Of a stretch of 64,000 nucleotides of DNA, positions 1 to 12,262 are shown in pieces. The stretch's first letter is position 1, and each line of letters begins with the position of its first letter. The translations under genes and the position numbers were made by a program. The notes beneath the pieces are model-generated. The model was not told the origin of the DNA. It saw only the letters and a list, made by a program, of their open reading frames with translations, and searched no databases. The DNA is from Antedon mediterranea. Lineage: Eukaryota; Echinodermata; Crinoidea; Comatulida; Antedonidae. Location: NCBI RefSeq assembly GCF_964355755.1, contig NC_092670.1:12089201-12153200 (forward strand), written 5' to 3'.

Positions 1-404
1 AGATTGATAAACAGTCAGGGTACTTTGGTGGTCACGTACTGTCCAGAACCTATCTCACTGCTTGTTTCTATTTATAATACAACAAACTCCAAAAGAACAG
101 AAAAGGATAAGTATACTTTGTTTGTAAACAAAGATCATGTTACAGCCTAATTTTTACTATCAAAACAAAACCGTTTCTCAGCTTTGTGGTTATATTTAAT
201 GTCCATCATCCACATTACATCGTCCATATTTTTATTAACGATTTTAGTTTCATTTATTTGCATGACTGCAATGATGAGTGCATGTTCTACTCATGAATAA
301 TTCATGATTTTCACTGACAAAATCTATCATAATTGTAAATACTGTAAGATGTTCTGCTAAATTATTACAGAATACTTATTTGCAAGTGTGTTTCAAACAT
401 GCCA

Positions 405-485
405 ATATACCTAGCTCTCCTTGCTCAAGGCCAATGTCAGCTTATCCGGGTAAGCTGGGCACAAAATAGACTGGATTGGAACGAA
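405..485 (+). repeat. Interspersed repeat family, copy 1
   Basis: Contains the family core TTATCCGGGTAAGCT followed by GGCACAAAATAGACTG. Related copies occur at about 1,720-1,775 (partial), 1,900-1,995 and 11,205-11,285, each with TTATCC-GTAAGCT and GGCACGAAATA. No ends or target duplication could be defined. Confidence 0.6.
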
Positions 486-1899
486 TACCTTTTTTTTGAT
501 TTTCTGGGAATACATTTTTAAAGAAATAATTGAATACCTTAGGTTAGTATATAATATGATTCCCTAAAGAAGCAAATCGGCAAGCCCATACATCTCTTAT
601 TGGCTGCTGTAAGGTAACACCTTTTATGTAACAATAATGTAACAGGGGGAAAGCCAAGTATCAAAGAGAGATTGATACATGCACTACATAGTACAGGTTG
701 TAAATTATATCACTTTCCTCAAGAGATGTTAGAACTTGAAGGGTATAGAATTATGAAATAGGAATGATGGCCAACAGAAAAAAAGAACTTAATATTTTCT
801 AACTTAAGCTGTAGGCAAGTTTTAATGTTAATATCTCACTAGCTACAGTAGTAGAAGGATGGATACTGCTAGTGCACAATTTGTGACATCACAATCCTAA
901 GGGCGGGTGATGCTATCCTACAGTATGTGGATGACATTAGGACTAAAGACAATGAAGAGGATCTTCAGGGTGAATTGAAGATGTGTGGAGAGCCTTAAAA
1001 TAAACTTTGAATTTAGTATGACCTTTTAAGAGAGTTTATGTTATAAGCTTCCTAACATTAATTTCTATCTACTTAACTTCCCCCAGAGTAGCATACACAG
1101 TTTGGTAGACACTCCCTGAATGCTACAGACACAGGTATAGAAAAAAACCTTTGGATGTTCTGATCTAATGCAGACACTATTTGAGCCCTGCAAATGGACC
1201 ATCACATACTACACCCTGGTGTAATCAATGACATGATATACGATCTAATGCATGTTTTCTGATTCTCATGATTCTTAATTTCATGTTTTTTTTTCATATA
1301 AAATTTATCTACCTGTCAATTTTTTGGCAGATCATCTAAATTCTGTTTCCTGGTTCAAACTGTGACATTGATATGGTTCAGCATTGTCTTTTGGAAATGT
1401 TACCGAAAAAATTCTATCCCGTCTCCACTATCAGATTGGGTTTGTAGATTTCCCCCACTTTCCACAATTTCTCAAAGTTTTTTCAATCTTCTTTATCAGA
1501 CTAGGTTTATGACTTTCAACATTTTCTCAGGATTTTCTTCTAATCTTACAAATACTGAACGGCTACAAATCACTACTTGTCACAAATCTGAGCAAATTTA
1601 CCATACCAACTACGAGATTACCATAGCAACGGCACATACAGATAACATCTCAGGTGTAGACAAATTTGTAGGTCTCTACATAGATTAATTATGAATCAGT
1701 TTAATGTTTTGGTTCAAAGCAAAATAGCAATTGATCCATATTGATCCTTACCAGGCACGAAATAGACTGTATTTTCCGATTTAATTCTAAATATTCCATC
1801 TTGCATTGATTTGCCTTTTCTCATTCAATAAAATAAACAAACTATTTTATTTATTTATTTTTCATGGTCTATACCATTTACGGAGAGGGGGATTCAATG

Positions 1900-1995
1900 A
1901 AAACAAAGTTATATCTCGCTCTTCGAGCAGAAAGGCTATTGTTGGTTTATCCAGGTAAGCTACAGTAGTAGGCACGAAATACTGTAGACTATTTT
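1900..1995 (+). repeat. Interspersed repeat family, copy 3
   Basis: Starts with ATCTCGCTCTTCGAGC, then GGTTTATCCAGGTAAGCT and GGCACGAAATACTGTAG. It shares both blocks with the copy near 11,205 and the second block with the copy near 405. Confidence 0.6.
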
Positions 1996-2427
1996 TTTTT
2001 TTTTTTTATTCAACTTCTCATAAAAATGCACATATAAAGAAATACAAATTTAGTAAAGGATGGGACCAACAACAGGTGGTAAAACTGTCCAGTCCAAATT
2101 GCATAATGATTAATGAATAAGTTGATATAAATTATTTAAAAAATATTTAAATACTGACTGGACTATAATACTAAATCTAAGCCAAGGACATTGAGGAGTT
2201 GAAAATCCTGCTGCAGACAAAAAGAAATTCCATTTATAGACCTTATTCATTTGGTGTCAACAAAATCAACAATTAAAAACGTGTTATTTTAGACTGCCTC
2301 TTTAACTAAAATGTCAAATGATATTAATTCACTTTATGCTAATTAATTTTACCTGAATACCCAATTGAAATATCCTTGGCCTAGTGTACTCTAGCTTTTG
2401 TGGTCCATTGACCATTCAATTATGAGG

Positions 2428-3283
2428 TACCGTATATTTCGGTGTATAAGTCGCACTTTTGACACGCAAATTTGACCTCTAAATTAAGGGTGCGTCTTAT
2501 ACACCGAACATAAATGCCTCACCACACAGATTGTACATAGGCCTAGGCTATCATCACCTCGTTTGCTAGGCCTGAGTAGGCTAGGCCTAGCTACAGTAAC
2601 TAACTAACGTAACGGCAACCTGCTTCTGCCTAGTTTTCAAGTCATTTCAGCATGATGTACAGTTATACTAAATATGATGAAAAGATTTGTTCATTATGGC
2701 GCTCCGATAAAATTTTATTTGTAAACGTTTACGTCGTACGATTGGAATAGTATTTATTTATACAGTAGTTATACGCACGACCGCCGTACCCCAAGCGCAA
2801 GCCCTTATTTTGGTGGCCACATGGTGTACGGTATTCGACTAGTATATTCTCCAGGTGATTATAGCATGGACCTAGCGTACACACTTCTCGGATACATAGA
2901 TACTAATCGAATACGATTGTCCGTGAAAACGCGCGCCCTCTCGAAATGATCAAGCGAGGCTAGCCCACACACGTACGTGCGTGTTACACACACGGTCATG
3001 CACTCGATGTTGCGGCGAAACTCATGAATAACAAGTTAGAAAGAACTTGTTGAGGCTGGGCGCGGCCGAGCCTAGGTAAGAAAAAACATAAATAAAGGAT
3101 GCCGTTGTAGATATAACAAAATATATTATTACAATAATATTGATTACATTTTAAAAAAACATTGTTTTGATGAAATATAAGGTGCGTCTTATACATCGAC
3201 GATATAAAAAATACCGATATTTTACTCTCAGTTGGGGGTGCGTCTTATACACAGGTGCGACTTATACACCGAAATATACGGTA
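2428..3283. mobile_element. TIR DNA transposon, non-autonomous, 856 bp
   Basis: The two ends are perfect inverted repeats of 29 bp, beginning TACCGTATATTTCGGTGTAT. Subterminal copies of GGTGCGTCTTATACA lie at about 2,488, 3,180 and 3,236, a clustered binding-site-like arrangement seen in some eukaryotic DNA transposon groups. The element sits inside the satellite at 2,376-4,870. TA at each outer edge may be the target duplication or part of the TIR. No transposase is readable inside. The superfamily is not certain. Confidence 0.8.
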
Positions 3284-3554
3284 CACCCTATTGACAAAGG
3301 ATTGAGCACAAGGGAGCATCCAACCTGACATAAGATGCAATGTTCAACAAGTCATAGCCTACAGTAGCCTTTGGGAGAATCACTTTTACCTGTAGCCTTG
3401 GCCTGATGTCCGAACTTTTGCTGGTCCAGTGATAATTGTGGGTGTAGGACATTGGTAACTGGCCTTATGGGTTTGATGGAGTTTATATTGAACTTAAAGC
3501 ACCACAAGGGAGTGACTAACTCTGACATAAGATCCAATGTTTAACAAGACCTAG

Positions 3555-4740
3555 GCTGTGTTTATACAACATGCTTCTTATTTACACGCATGTTCGTAGG
3601 ATGCGTGTTATCACAGATCAAGGTCAATCCCCTAATCTGCATCGTTCATACATAAAAAATGAACTACCGTGTTGAACGTTCGTGTGTGCTTTGTGAACAG
3701 GAAGTTTCGTCAGATACAATAGTATTAGGCCAAAAAAAATTAAAGAAATTTGTTGGCCACGCCCGACCGACCCTAAAGTGACGAAAATGAAGGTCGGCTT
3801 TTTTTTTGTGAGCCAAACGGCAATCGTGAAACCAAATAGTGAAAACATATTGTCTTATTCGCCAAATTGGTGAATATATTTCCCTGCTCTGCCTCACGTG
3901 TAAAAAAGAAGTGTGCAACCAACCGTGACTCAATCATGTGATAACCGGAATACGCGATTATTAATTTTGGGGGGATCAAAGTTTTAACTAAATAAACGCT
4001 TTGATTACATAGTGGTTGATACAGGTTTTTAATAGTTATCACATTTTTAAACACCCTCATAATTAATGGACTCTACCAATGTTGATCTGCAAAGATCGTA
4101 CATCGCACGAGGTTGTTGAAGCGGTGTTTTTTGGTTTTACCAAATAGTATATATATTCGGTTTTACTGCACAGAGTACTACGATCCGATTACGAACTTGT
4201 TAAACGAGTCGCCAAGAAAGTAGGCCTATACATTTAATAAAAATTTACCTAAGATAAGATTGTCGTAAGCTCTTTTGTTCAAACTTGTTATTTATATAGC
4301 GATATAATCCACCCGTTCCGGCATGCATGTTAAGCCTCTCTAGCCTAGGCTTACTCCTCGCGATCGATCGATGTCTCTCCTGGTGGGGAATTACTTTAAA
4401 AACGATAAGCGGCATCTTTTGAATACTTATGTTGGTATCAGTCCTTCCTGAATACTGTAGGCATAGGCAAGGCTGTTGATTATTACCATGGAGATGACAT
4501 AATATCCGACGAAAGCTGGTTAGTAATAATTTATTACATTGGAGAGGTCAACTTGTCCCCCGAGGCTACTTAAAAAGGCTACTTCAGCTACTCCAACCAG
4601 CCAAATTTGGCCGGTCGGTCGTCAAGTAGCCTTTTCAAGTAGCCTTTCCAGATGGTATAGTAATTACACGGAATCCATTTCTGTTTATACAACACGCCAA
4701 CGTCGATGCGTGTAAATTTAGCGTGTTGTATAAACGGGCC
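3555..4740. mobile_element. TIR DNA transposon, non-autonomous, about 1.19 kb
   Basis: The left end has GTTTATACAACATGC and TTTACACGCATG; the right end has the same in inverted order (CATGCG/GATGCGTGTAAA, then GCGTGTTGTATAAAC). CCTAG flanks both sides (3,550-3,554 and 4,741-4,745), a likely 5-bp target duplication, and satellite sequence resumes beyond it. The right end is itself a foldback: TTTATACAACACGC at 4,683 pairs with GCGTGTTGTATAAA ending near 4,734. Overlapping open frames inside (3.62-4.06 kb, minus) are not convincing genes. Confidence 0.7.
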
Positions 4741-5673
4741 CCTAGACTACCTTTTGGGAGAATCTATTTTCTTTGCAACCTTGGCCTGATGTCCACACTT
4801 GCTGGTCCAGTGATAATCTTGGGTGGAGGGCATAAGGAACTAGCCTCTGGGTTTTAGGTTCCATTTACTGTACCTGTACCTGATTAATTTTAGCTAAGGG
4901 CATTAGCCAAATTAGTTCAATATACCCCAAGTTAATTTCAGTTCAAATGGCTAGAGCAGTAAAAAGCATTTAGCTCAGTAAAATTACAAATAATTTAATG
5001 CATTTAATTGGCATTAAAGTACAGAGGCTATTAATGGAGAAGATGCGGAAGATAGTGAGATTGATTAACTATGCACTGTAAACCATATAAGTCATAGAGT
5101 ATTAAGTCCACAAATCTATCAGGATAATATTGATAGTAATTTGCAAAAAAAAATGACCTTTTGGTGACCTTATTACTATGTTTCTTTCAATTTTTATCTC
5201 TATTTATTATATTCAGCCACTGATGCCTGTGACATTACTATTTCTCAACATTTTTTTTTTTATAATTTACTATTGTTCTCACAAAACCTTTTATTTGTTC
5301 AGTTCTAATACTGTACCAAACCATGACATTCAGGGCCTGTTCAGACCTACGGAGTTATGCTTTCGTATTGTACGCGGCGTACAAGTCCATACAGTAGGTC
5401 TGAACCAGGAAAAGATTAGTGGAAGCCACCTCGTACGACACTGATATTTCGTACGCTACGAAAGCTCAAGGTATGGGTTTAGTGGACGTCACTTATAATA
5501 CGAAAGTCACGCATAAATGAATATGACCTAGGTTAGATATCTAGCCAATCAAATCACAATATTCGCCACATCACATCGTGACATGTGCTCCTCATCGTAT
5601 AGCCAAGCTGATCCATTTGTTGTGATCGGTGAACGTGCGAAAAAATCATACCTTTTGTTGTTACACTATACAG

Positions 5674-5721
5674 TATTATTATTATTAATAATATTATTAT
5701 TATTAATAATATTATTATATT
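5674..5721 (+). repeat. ATT/AAT microsatellite
   Basis: Runs of ATT and AAT triplets alternate in inverted orientation, just upstream of the broken Myb/SANT frame inside the Harbinger-like element. Confidence 0.8.
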
Positions 5722-5733
5722 AATTAATTTAAA

Positions 5734-6108
5734 ATGTCATCGAAGCGTGCGCAATGGCGAGAAACCGAAGTAAAATACCTTATTTCATTGTGGGGAAGCC
5801 CTGAGTTCAGAGAGATCGGTTGGAAGTGAAAAAGTGGCGTAAAAGCGCCACCGGGAACAAGATGTCTGTGTTCAACGAGATGGCGGACACGTTAGCAGAT
5901 GGGCCATCCTCATAAAGAAGGATTTAATATCCAAACGAAATTGAAGGGGTCGTCGTATAAAGCGGCGAAAGACCGAGTAAATAAATCTGGAGCCGGTGCA
6001 AGTACGGGATTTGAACATTTTTCTGCCATAAATAATATTTTAGGTCATAGACCAAATATAAACTTACCCAAACCCCAAAACGATCGGCTGTCTGGTTGGT
6101 ATGCCTGA
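5734..6108 (+). pseudogene. Broken Myb/SANT-like DNA-binding protein gene of a Harbinger-type element
   Basis: The ATG at 5,734 opens a frame reading MSSKRAQWRETEVKYLISLW, typical of the Myb/SANT-like (trihelix) domain that accompanies Harbinger transposases. Homology continues in two other frames: KKWRKSATGNKMSVFNEMAD near 5,832-5,890, then a stretch to 6,108 with KAAKDRVNKSGAG and a closing INNILGHRP motif near 6,030-6,060. At least two frameshifts (near 5,820 and 5,900) and in-frame stops break it. In PIF/Harbinger elements this protein is the DNA-binding partner of the nuclease. The family call rests on motif memory. Confidence 0.7.
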
Positions 6109-6429
6109 CAACCAATCGATAATGCCGAGCCCAAGTGTTCGGTCTAGGCCTGTAACTCCTAAACCAACCACTACTACTTTTAATAACAACGAAGGTAAGG
6201 TCTATGCGTGCGTTTAGAGTTTGGTTAATCTCCAACGAGTGACATCATATCCGTTTGTAACGCAACTTCATTGTAATGAATCTGAACACTTTGCTCTTAC
6301 GACGCTCATTAAAATATGACCTTGGCTGTGATACGAAAGCATAACTCCGTAGGTCTGAACATACAGTACCCTCAGAAAGTGTTACATTTTAACAGCTGTG
6401 ATGAGTGTTCAGGGAATCCCATACTTGAC

Positions 6430-8200
6430 CAATAGCCTATGCTACGCTCGCGCTAAGGTCAAATTTTCGTTCGCCAAAATGGCGAAAGGTTTTGAAAAAC
6501 ATTAGCCAAATTGAAAATCCTTTAGCCAAATTTAAAAAACCATAAAAATTCGCAAAAATGTTTATTAAATAAATAATGCATGTATTTGTTTGTTATTTTA
6601 CTTCTTTTACATTTATATTATTATTATTTATCCCAATGAAGCTGGTTTTCGTTACCGCGATTTTAACACGTTCGTGAAATTTCAAAAAGTGACGTGTCTT
6701 TGAAGTTAAAAATATACTATTTCTTATGTACCCATGAGAATAAAAATTATATGCCTGGAAAGATCTTGTTTAAGGGATTATTTTTATATATTTTTAATCT
6801 ATGTTTATTAAATATTTTAATAGAAAACACGAGTTAAAAATGAGGTACAAAAGCCGGCGAGCCGAAATCTGCGCGCTAAAAATAACTTCGGAAAACACCT
6901 ACCCATTTTCGCACCCGATCGCACGAGGTCCATAATAGGTGGTGGAGTAATTTTTGTTGCATGTTATCAGGCTTTAAATACTCTTTATTTTGATATGTAA
7001 ATCGGTTATTATTATTATGTACATCCGCCTCATATGTCAATTTTAACGATAACAATTTTTTAGCCTTTCTCATTATCAAAATCTGGGTAATTTAGTAATG
7101 AATTAAAGCTAATTTATATTTCTGTTTGATAAACCACATCGTTTTATTTGACTTTGCGTGGACCTGGTGCGAAGAAGCCAACAAGACCAACCACTGAAAA
7201 AAATAATCCCTACCATAAATATCAGTGTTTACCATTTTCCTTACGGGGGATTCAGTTCTCCGCTTATTACTAAATTACCGTCGCCTAGGTATTAGCGCGT
7301 TAATTAATGATTGGATAACCCCCGCACAGTGGACTGTTCCATTTTCTGAACTAGTATTCGCCGCACACGAGGCATGTCGAAAAATGTCGCCTCTCATCAT
7401 GGAATACTTGCTTCGAAACGTCAATTTTACCGATTTATTAAATTATTTAATAAGTGGAATATTTATCAATCTATTATATAAAACAAGTACGTTAGGAAGA
7501 AATGTACCACAGAAATTTAAGAAGCTTTGAATTTGCTATGCAGCGGCCGTAACCCATTCTATGTAGGCGGCCGAAACGCGCTTTGGCCAGGGTTGCCGTT
7601 GTAGTATACGTTGTTTCTTAGCTATTCAATTTAAAGCGCAACTTTCGGTTAGAATAATCGAAAGGGAAATAAAATTAAACATGTTAACATTATACTATTG
7701 AGGTAATTACTTTGTTAAATTTAAAATTCCCCTTTTTAAATAACAGAACAGCCTCGTTTACGGAAGTATTCGTCCACATGTTTCTGTTTACATTTTCTTC
7801 TCGAAGTTCATTTTCTACGTCGAAGAATAGGGACTTCCCCTTTTATTCGCTCATCATCACGTCGACGACGACCGGCCACGAACCAATCACATTAACTGTG
7901 TGTCATTAAAACGTCATCGAGGCACGCTCTGCGCATGTTTAAACAGAACTAAAAAAATGAACACGGCGATCGTGACGTCGTCACATAAAATGCTGTTGTG
8001 GTAAAAAGTGTACCCGAGTCAGAAAGTACCGAAGTGTGGCGAATTCTCGCTCCCATAAGAAGTCACGCCGACCAGGCTAGGCCTAGGCTTGGAAATGTAT
8101 TTTCGCTTATTTGGCGAACGAGGCAATAATTATTTTCGCCAAATGGAGACTCCAGTCGCCATTGGCGAATTGGCGAGCGGTTAGCGCGAGCCTAGCCTAT
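6430..8200. mobile_element. Possible TIR element, about 1.8 kb, diverged ends
   Basis: GCTACGCTCGCGCTAA at the left (about 6,440) is matched by inverted GCTAGGCTCGCGCTAA at the right (about 8,185). Both ends continue into TTCGCCAAA-rich subterminal sequence. The interior is unusually CpG-rich and has an open frame at 7,225-7,530 (101 codons) that I do not recognise. Target duplications were not found. Confidence 0.5.
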
Positions 8201-8394
8201 GGGTTTTTAATTACTTACTTTACTATTAATTACTGTTGCAGTAAATTTAGGAATGTTTAATTGAAGGTACAGTATTTACTGTACATCACATACCGCCTCC
8301 AAGTTAGGGTCTATTTTGATTGCTTGCTTTCAGAGCAGATTATTCCTCCCTATTCTTGTTAATTTGATTTGTTTTCTCTGTGTATGACACATAG

Positions 8395-8560
8395 AGGGTG
8401 TGGCCATGTCAAAATTATATCATCTCTCTTTTTTTACTAAACTAGTTTTCTCATTTTTTTTGGTTCATTTTTCTTTCCATTTAACAAAAAATTAATACAC
8501 AAGTCTACTGACATAGTGGCTGGGGCTGATGATAAATTAATTGTAATTTTCGCCATGATA
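8395..8560 (+). repeat. Direct repeat, copy A
   Basis: GTGGCCATGTCAAAATTATA, CATCTCTCTTT, TTTACTAAACTA and GACATAGTGGCTGG recur in the same order at about 8,960-9,095. Spacing and divergence suggest an old local duplication or two copies of one short repeat. Confidence 0.65.
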
Positions 8561-8959
8561 ACACTTACACTAACAGAATTACAATACAATTTGCCAATGC
8601 ATCCATCAAAATAATCATGCTTATTTTATAAATCATTCTGCACACATATTTTAAAAAACCTAATGCCTGCTGTACTGTACACTTTTTCAACATGGATTAT
8701 TTTTTTTTCATAAATTTAATCCGATTAGAATACTTTAGTGAGAGCATGTTCACACATTAAGCACATTAGTTGAAATGTGTTGAGGCAACTGCATTTAGGT
8801 AGTGAATTTCCAATGATTTACACTACAGTATGATAATGTAAAATCATCTATAGAGGGAGGCCGGGGAAAATTAAAATTTAAGAAAGCAGTTTTGGTCAGC
8901 AGGGCATTTGGAATCCATTTTGGTTCTGAATTAAAATCTCTAAGTAATTAAAATAGATG

Positions 8960-9095
8960 GTGGCCATGTCAAAATTATATGAAAATCATCTCTCTTTCAT
9001 TTACTAAACTAATTTTTTCTCCATTTTTTTCCACTATTGACATAGTGGCTGGCGCTGACAATCAATTAACTGTAGTGTTTGCTATAATTCTGAAA
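8960..9095 (+). repeat. Direct repeat, copy B
   Basis: Second copy of the block at 8,395-8,560, with the same order of landmarks ending in GACATAGTGGCTGG and GACAATCAATTAACTG. Confidence 0.65.
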
Positions 9096-11204
9096 AACCG
9101 ATTGTCAAGCATATTTCCCGTAAATAAACATATTTTGAAGAAAAAAAACTAGCATCATTTTAACCAGTAAGTCCCCAGCAGACAGTAGTGTCTGAAGGGA
9201 GGGGTTCTACTACAGGTTGTTTATTAATTAATTTACGAGATCCAAAGCTATGACTCAAACAGCTCAGAGTTTCAAAACAGCAGTACTAGTAGAATCTGTT
9301 TTCAAAAACATATTTTGCCATCTTTATTTGCCATTATTCTATAATAGCTTTGTGTATATTGTTTGTTATTTTAAAGACTGTAGTATGACTCATTGCTATT
9401 TCTAAAGCACATAAACTTAATCTAAAGCTCCTTAAATAATAAAAGCATAAGTGGAAATTTGAGAAAAGAAAACATGTGTTTAACAAGACCCTTGGCTTTA
9501 TGAAATGTATGTTGATATAGCAGAACATAATATAACAAACACTTAAGAATGGGTTAGTTCCAAATTTACTTTAACTTAAGGTTTTTTTGTAAACATTTTC
9601 AATTGTGTTTGGTTTTAATTATATACTTTGCCAACGAGGTGGAAAGAATCATGAAATTCAAATTGAATAAAAAACTATTTTCTCTGTATATCCTCTGGTA
9701 TAATCTCACTCCCTAGAACACAAAATTGGTCCGAATTTGGTGGGTGGGACTACTGCTGTATACCCAAGAAACCCTGGTTCAGAAGGGTGGGATTAGACTA
9801 CAACATATAGTTTGCTTTTGTAGGCAGAGCTTATCAGATTTCAATAGAATTGGAAACCTGTTTAAAACATTACTCTACTGAAACTAATTAGTATTTTATT
9901 ATCTAACAGTAACTGCAATTCACAAATAATGTGATAATATCAGGATAAAATTTATTTGGCATTTACAGTACATGTCTATTAAAACATGTAACATTAAACA
10001 ATGTCAATAAAATTATGAAATCCTCCATATACTGTAATTACAGTAGCAAGGACAAATTTCAATAAATGTTAACTTATTGTTAAAACACATACCTGTGATT
10101 TGAGTAGATGAGAATGAAGAACAATGATGAAATCGAACCATGAAAAATAAAGAAGAAAACAAAACATTAAGATTAGATTTAAATACAATGTGTAAATTAT
10201 GCAAATAATTACTGTACTTAAGTTTATACTGTACAGAATTATGTACACAAATATTATATTATAATTAGATGTTTACATAAATCATATTCAACAACATAGA
10301 ATACTGACTAAAACACATAGTATTGAAATACAGCAGTTTATGTCTAAAAATACACACATTTTTCATTAAAAAAAAACCTACTGTACTACAGCTGGTCACC
10401 AGTTTAAATACAACATTCACAGAATGAATGGATGTTATCCTATGACCTGACGTACTGTATAGTATGTCCACAATATATTGCTAAATCTCATATGTGATAC
10501 AGTGCATAGTGACATTATGTAAACTCACCTATTCAAATATACGCATGATTATATTATCATCAAAATGATCGTTAAAAACCCAATAATATTTTATTATTAA
10601 ATTTTCTTTAATATAATTTTCATAATAATTAAAGATGAAAGAAAGCAATATAAATATATATCGTCTGTATTTTAAAATTGCATAGATTAATTTTATTATG
10701 TGCTATAAAAATGCTTGTCTGTTGTCCGACGTGACTCAATGTCTGTAGTATAAATAGAAGAAGCTCACAAACAGCCTGTGGGGAATATGTTGAAGAGATT
10801 AACTATTCATTGAACATTATTATGACAGTTATAATTCGAAAATAATATTAAATATGCATATATTTATGCTAATTAGGCACCATTTAATGATAATTTATGT
10901 GAAAATGAGTAGTAATCGATCAGATGAAAAGGAAAGTCTGGTGGGTCTATGTAAAGTACAGATTTCATTTTTGTTTTGACCAAAGATTTAGCCTTATTTA
11001 ATATTTAATAGTTTTGTATTGCATACATTAGTAGTAATATGGTCATAAGACGGTCTTTAATTGGAGGAGATTGGAAGATAGTCTGAACACTAACACAAGG
11101 GCACTATACCATACAAAAATTAAAGATGGAAAAAAGTTAAGAATCAAATACTTCATATTGGAGAAACTGCAGCCAAAATACATGGTGTTCAATGTTCGAG
11201 TACA

Positions 11205-11285
11205 TCTCGCTCTTTAAGGTGAACAGGGCATTTATCGGTTTATCCATGTAAGCTAGGCACGAAATAGACAAAAAAATACACTAGC
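11205..11285 (+). repeat. Interspersed repeat family, copy 4
   Basis: Contains ACATCTCGCTCTTTAAGG, then GGTTTATCCATGTAAGCT and GGCACGAAATAGAC, as in the copies near 405 and 1,900. Confidence 0.6.
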
Positions 11286-12059
11286 TAAATGGAGGTACCA
11301 ACAATTATTATTTTGTTACTTTAAGACATCAATTTCCTTATCCAACTTTTTAATAAGTCCACACCCTTTCCTAAATACTCTTTTATCACTGGTGACCAGT
11401 ACTTCACACACCGAGGTAAGTACCTGTAAACTATAATATTATTAAGTATACAGTGTACATCCTTCATACAGTATTCAACATTAGCAATAAACATGACAGA
11501 AAAGAAAACAGGCAGTTTGTTAATAAAAGTAGGATTATTGGCTTAGCTGTGAGACATTACAGTAATTCACATAATGCGATGTTTAAGGATCCAATTGTCT
11601 CCTGCCACACCTCATGAAATCAGACCCTAGGGATATGCTAGAATCTTTCTTGAAATAATGCGCTAGAAAATCACCTCTTTGCAGATTTATGAATCGTAAA
11701 AATGAAATCCACGCTTTATGATTTAATATAACTTTTAAAGAACAATTTAAATTTATTTTTTAAATGTACAAACGCAACATCTCTTTGAAAACAAGTTTAT
11801 GACAGCCTCAAAATGAATAATAATTTTATTACTCATTTGGAGATACAAAAGTAGGACACAAACATCTGCTTAAAACTAAAATACTCATAAAAAATATTAT
11901 GTCAATATAGAAATAATAATTTTCTAAATACATTACATTGTAGGTATTAGATACATATTTTGGAATGATATTTATACGAGTTTATAAACTGATAAACAAA
12001 AATATCACATTGTAAATTTTTATCCTGTTTTCATTTAAAATTGGTTCCTTTATCAAGAT

Positions 12060-12262
12060 TTGTGATTTTAAAGTTCTCGTTCACCATGTTCCTGCAGTTA
12101 CTGATTCTGTAGTTCAAATATACAATATTTTGGACAGCGTCCTCAATACTTCATGTAGTCACAAATTTGCAGTTCAAAGTTCTTGTTTGCCACATTCTCC
12201 AGTTAGTCCAAATCAACTGGTCATATTTTGGGAGGCGCCCTCAATACTTTATGAAACGAAAA
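12060..12262 (+). repeat. Two-unit diverged tandem repeat, about 105 bp each
   Basis: Each unit has an AAAGTTCT[CT]GTT-CCA-TTC block and an ATATTTTGG-GCG-CCTCAATACTT block, separated by a GTTCAAA or AATCAACTGG stretch. The short open frame across it (12,130-12,354) is not considered a gene. Confidence 0.55.

Larger units (their letters stand above)
2376..4870 (+). repeat. Satellite of about 200-bp units, split by two TIR transposons
   Basis: Three diverged units can be read across the insertions. Shared blocks are CCTTGGCCTGATGTCC, GCTGGTCCAGTGATAAT, CACAAGGGAG, GACATAAGATCCAATGTT and TTTTGGGAGAATC. The first unit is interrupted at 2,428-3,283 and the second/third junction at 3,555-4,740. 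Each sequence resumes in register on the other side of the insertion, so the array predates both elements. The unit period is about 197 bp, measured between the CAAGGGAG blocks. Confidence 0.7.
5333..6371. mobile_element. Harbinger/PIF-like element, 1.04 kb, 30-bp TIRs
   Basis: GTTCAGACCTACGGAGTTAT near 5,339 is repeated in inverted form at 6,330-6,366 over about 30 identical bases, extending inward to TTTCGTAT. The outer ends begin GGGCC and GGGTA. TCA at 5,330-5,332 and 6,372-6,374 gives a 3-bp target duplication, as is usual for PIF/Harbinger elements. Inside is a broken Myb/SANT-like gene but no transposase nuclease, so this is a deletion derivative. Confidence 0.8.

Noticed and set aside
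3624-4060. Overlapping minus-strand open frames of 74-95 codons
   Set aside because: They overlap in different frames inside a TIR transposon, show no recognisable family and have no consistent splice signals.
7225-7530. 101-codon plus-strand frame in a CpG-rich repeat
   Set aside because: No recognisable domain, and it lies inside a repeat-like segment; kept only as a note in that feature.
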